Assembly: GCA_004376305.1 (NCBI GenBank)
Contig: SOKD01000171.1
Span: 1-5,161, forward strand
From: Candidatus Cloacimonadota bacterium
GTDB lineage: Bacteria; Hydrothermota; E44-bin80
Reading direction: 5' to 3'
Length of the DNA stretch: 5,161 bases
A program made the translations under genes and the position numbers. Below, piece by piece: positions 5,146 to 5,161 of the stretch (its first letter is position 1; every line of letters starts with the position of its first letter). The notes beneath the pieces were generated by a model, which was not told where the DNA came from, searched no databases, and saw only the letters and a list, made by a program, of their open reading frames with translations.

Positions 5146-5161
5146 CCACTCCTGAGAAATA
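5146..5161. other. Short downstream end, nothing identifiable
   Basis: Only 16 bases follow the EAL stop. No terminator stem or new start can be judged, so whether the operon continues is unknown. Confidence 0.6.

Overview
The window carries five recognisable protein genes, all on the + strand, and no RNA gene, CRISPR array or insertion sequence that I can see. It is AT-rich (GC near 40% by eye) and tightly packed. An OmpA/MotB-type peptidoglycan-binding domain on a membrane anchor suggests a diderm (Gram-negative type) bacterium. The two-component and c-di-GMP genes fit a free-living or sediment/water bacterium. I cannot name a phylum from the sequence alone.

Layout. Bases 1-185 are a leader with no assignable gene; they hold an imperfect direct repeat, a small hairpin and a weak promoter candidate. 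Bases 186-989 encode a membrane-anchored OmpA-family protein with a coiled coil and an unusual Lys/Glu/Pro-rich tail after the OmpA domain. Bases 1028-1501 encode a DUF523/TudS-like protein with the three family cysteines, probably co-transcribed with the first gene. Bases 1502-1981 are a 480-base gap. It holds two sigma70-type promoter candidates with 17-base spacers, a 68-codon open frame lacking a standard start, and a 21-codon micro-ORF whose stop overlaps the start of the next gene. Bases 1982-5145 are a three-gene signalling operon: a transmembrane HAMP histidine kinase, a stand-alone receiver (4-base ATGA overlap) and an EAL-domain protein (12-base gap).

How the genes may work together. 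The kinase should sense something outside the cytoplasm and autophosphorylate on His278. It would pass the phosphate to Asp53 of the receiver, which has no output domain. The next gene encodes a soluble protein with a ruined GGDEF domain (RAGKF at the signature) but a complete set of EAL catalytic residues. The simplest reading, which is inference, is a pathway that sets c-di-GMP breakdown through protein-protein contact by the phosphorylated receiver. The two upstream genes have no evident functional link to this operon.

Nothing here is clearly a new system. The points most worth a second look are the receiver-to-EAL arrangement, the complex leader of the kinase operon, and the polypurine-encoded tail of the OmpA-family protein.
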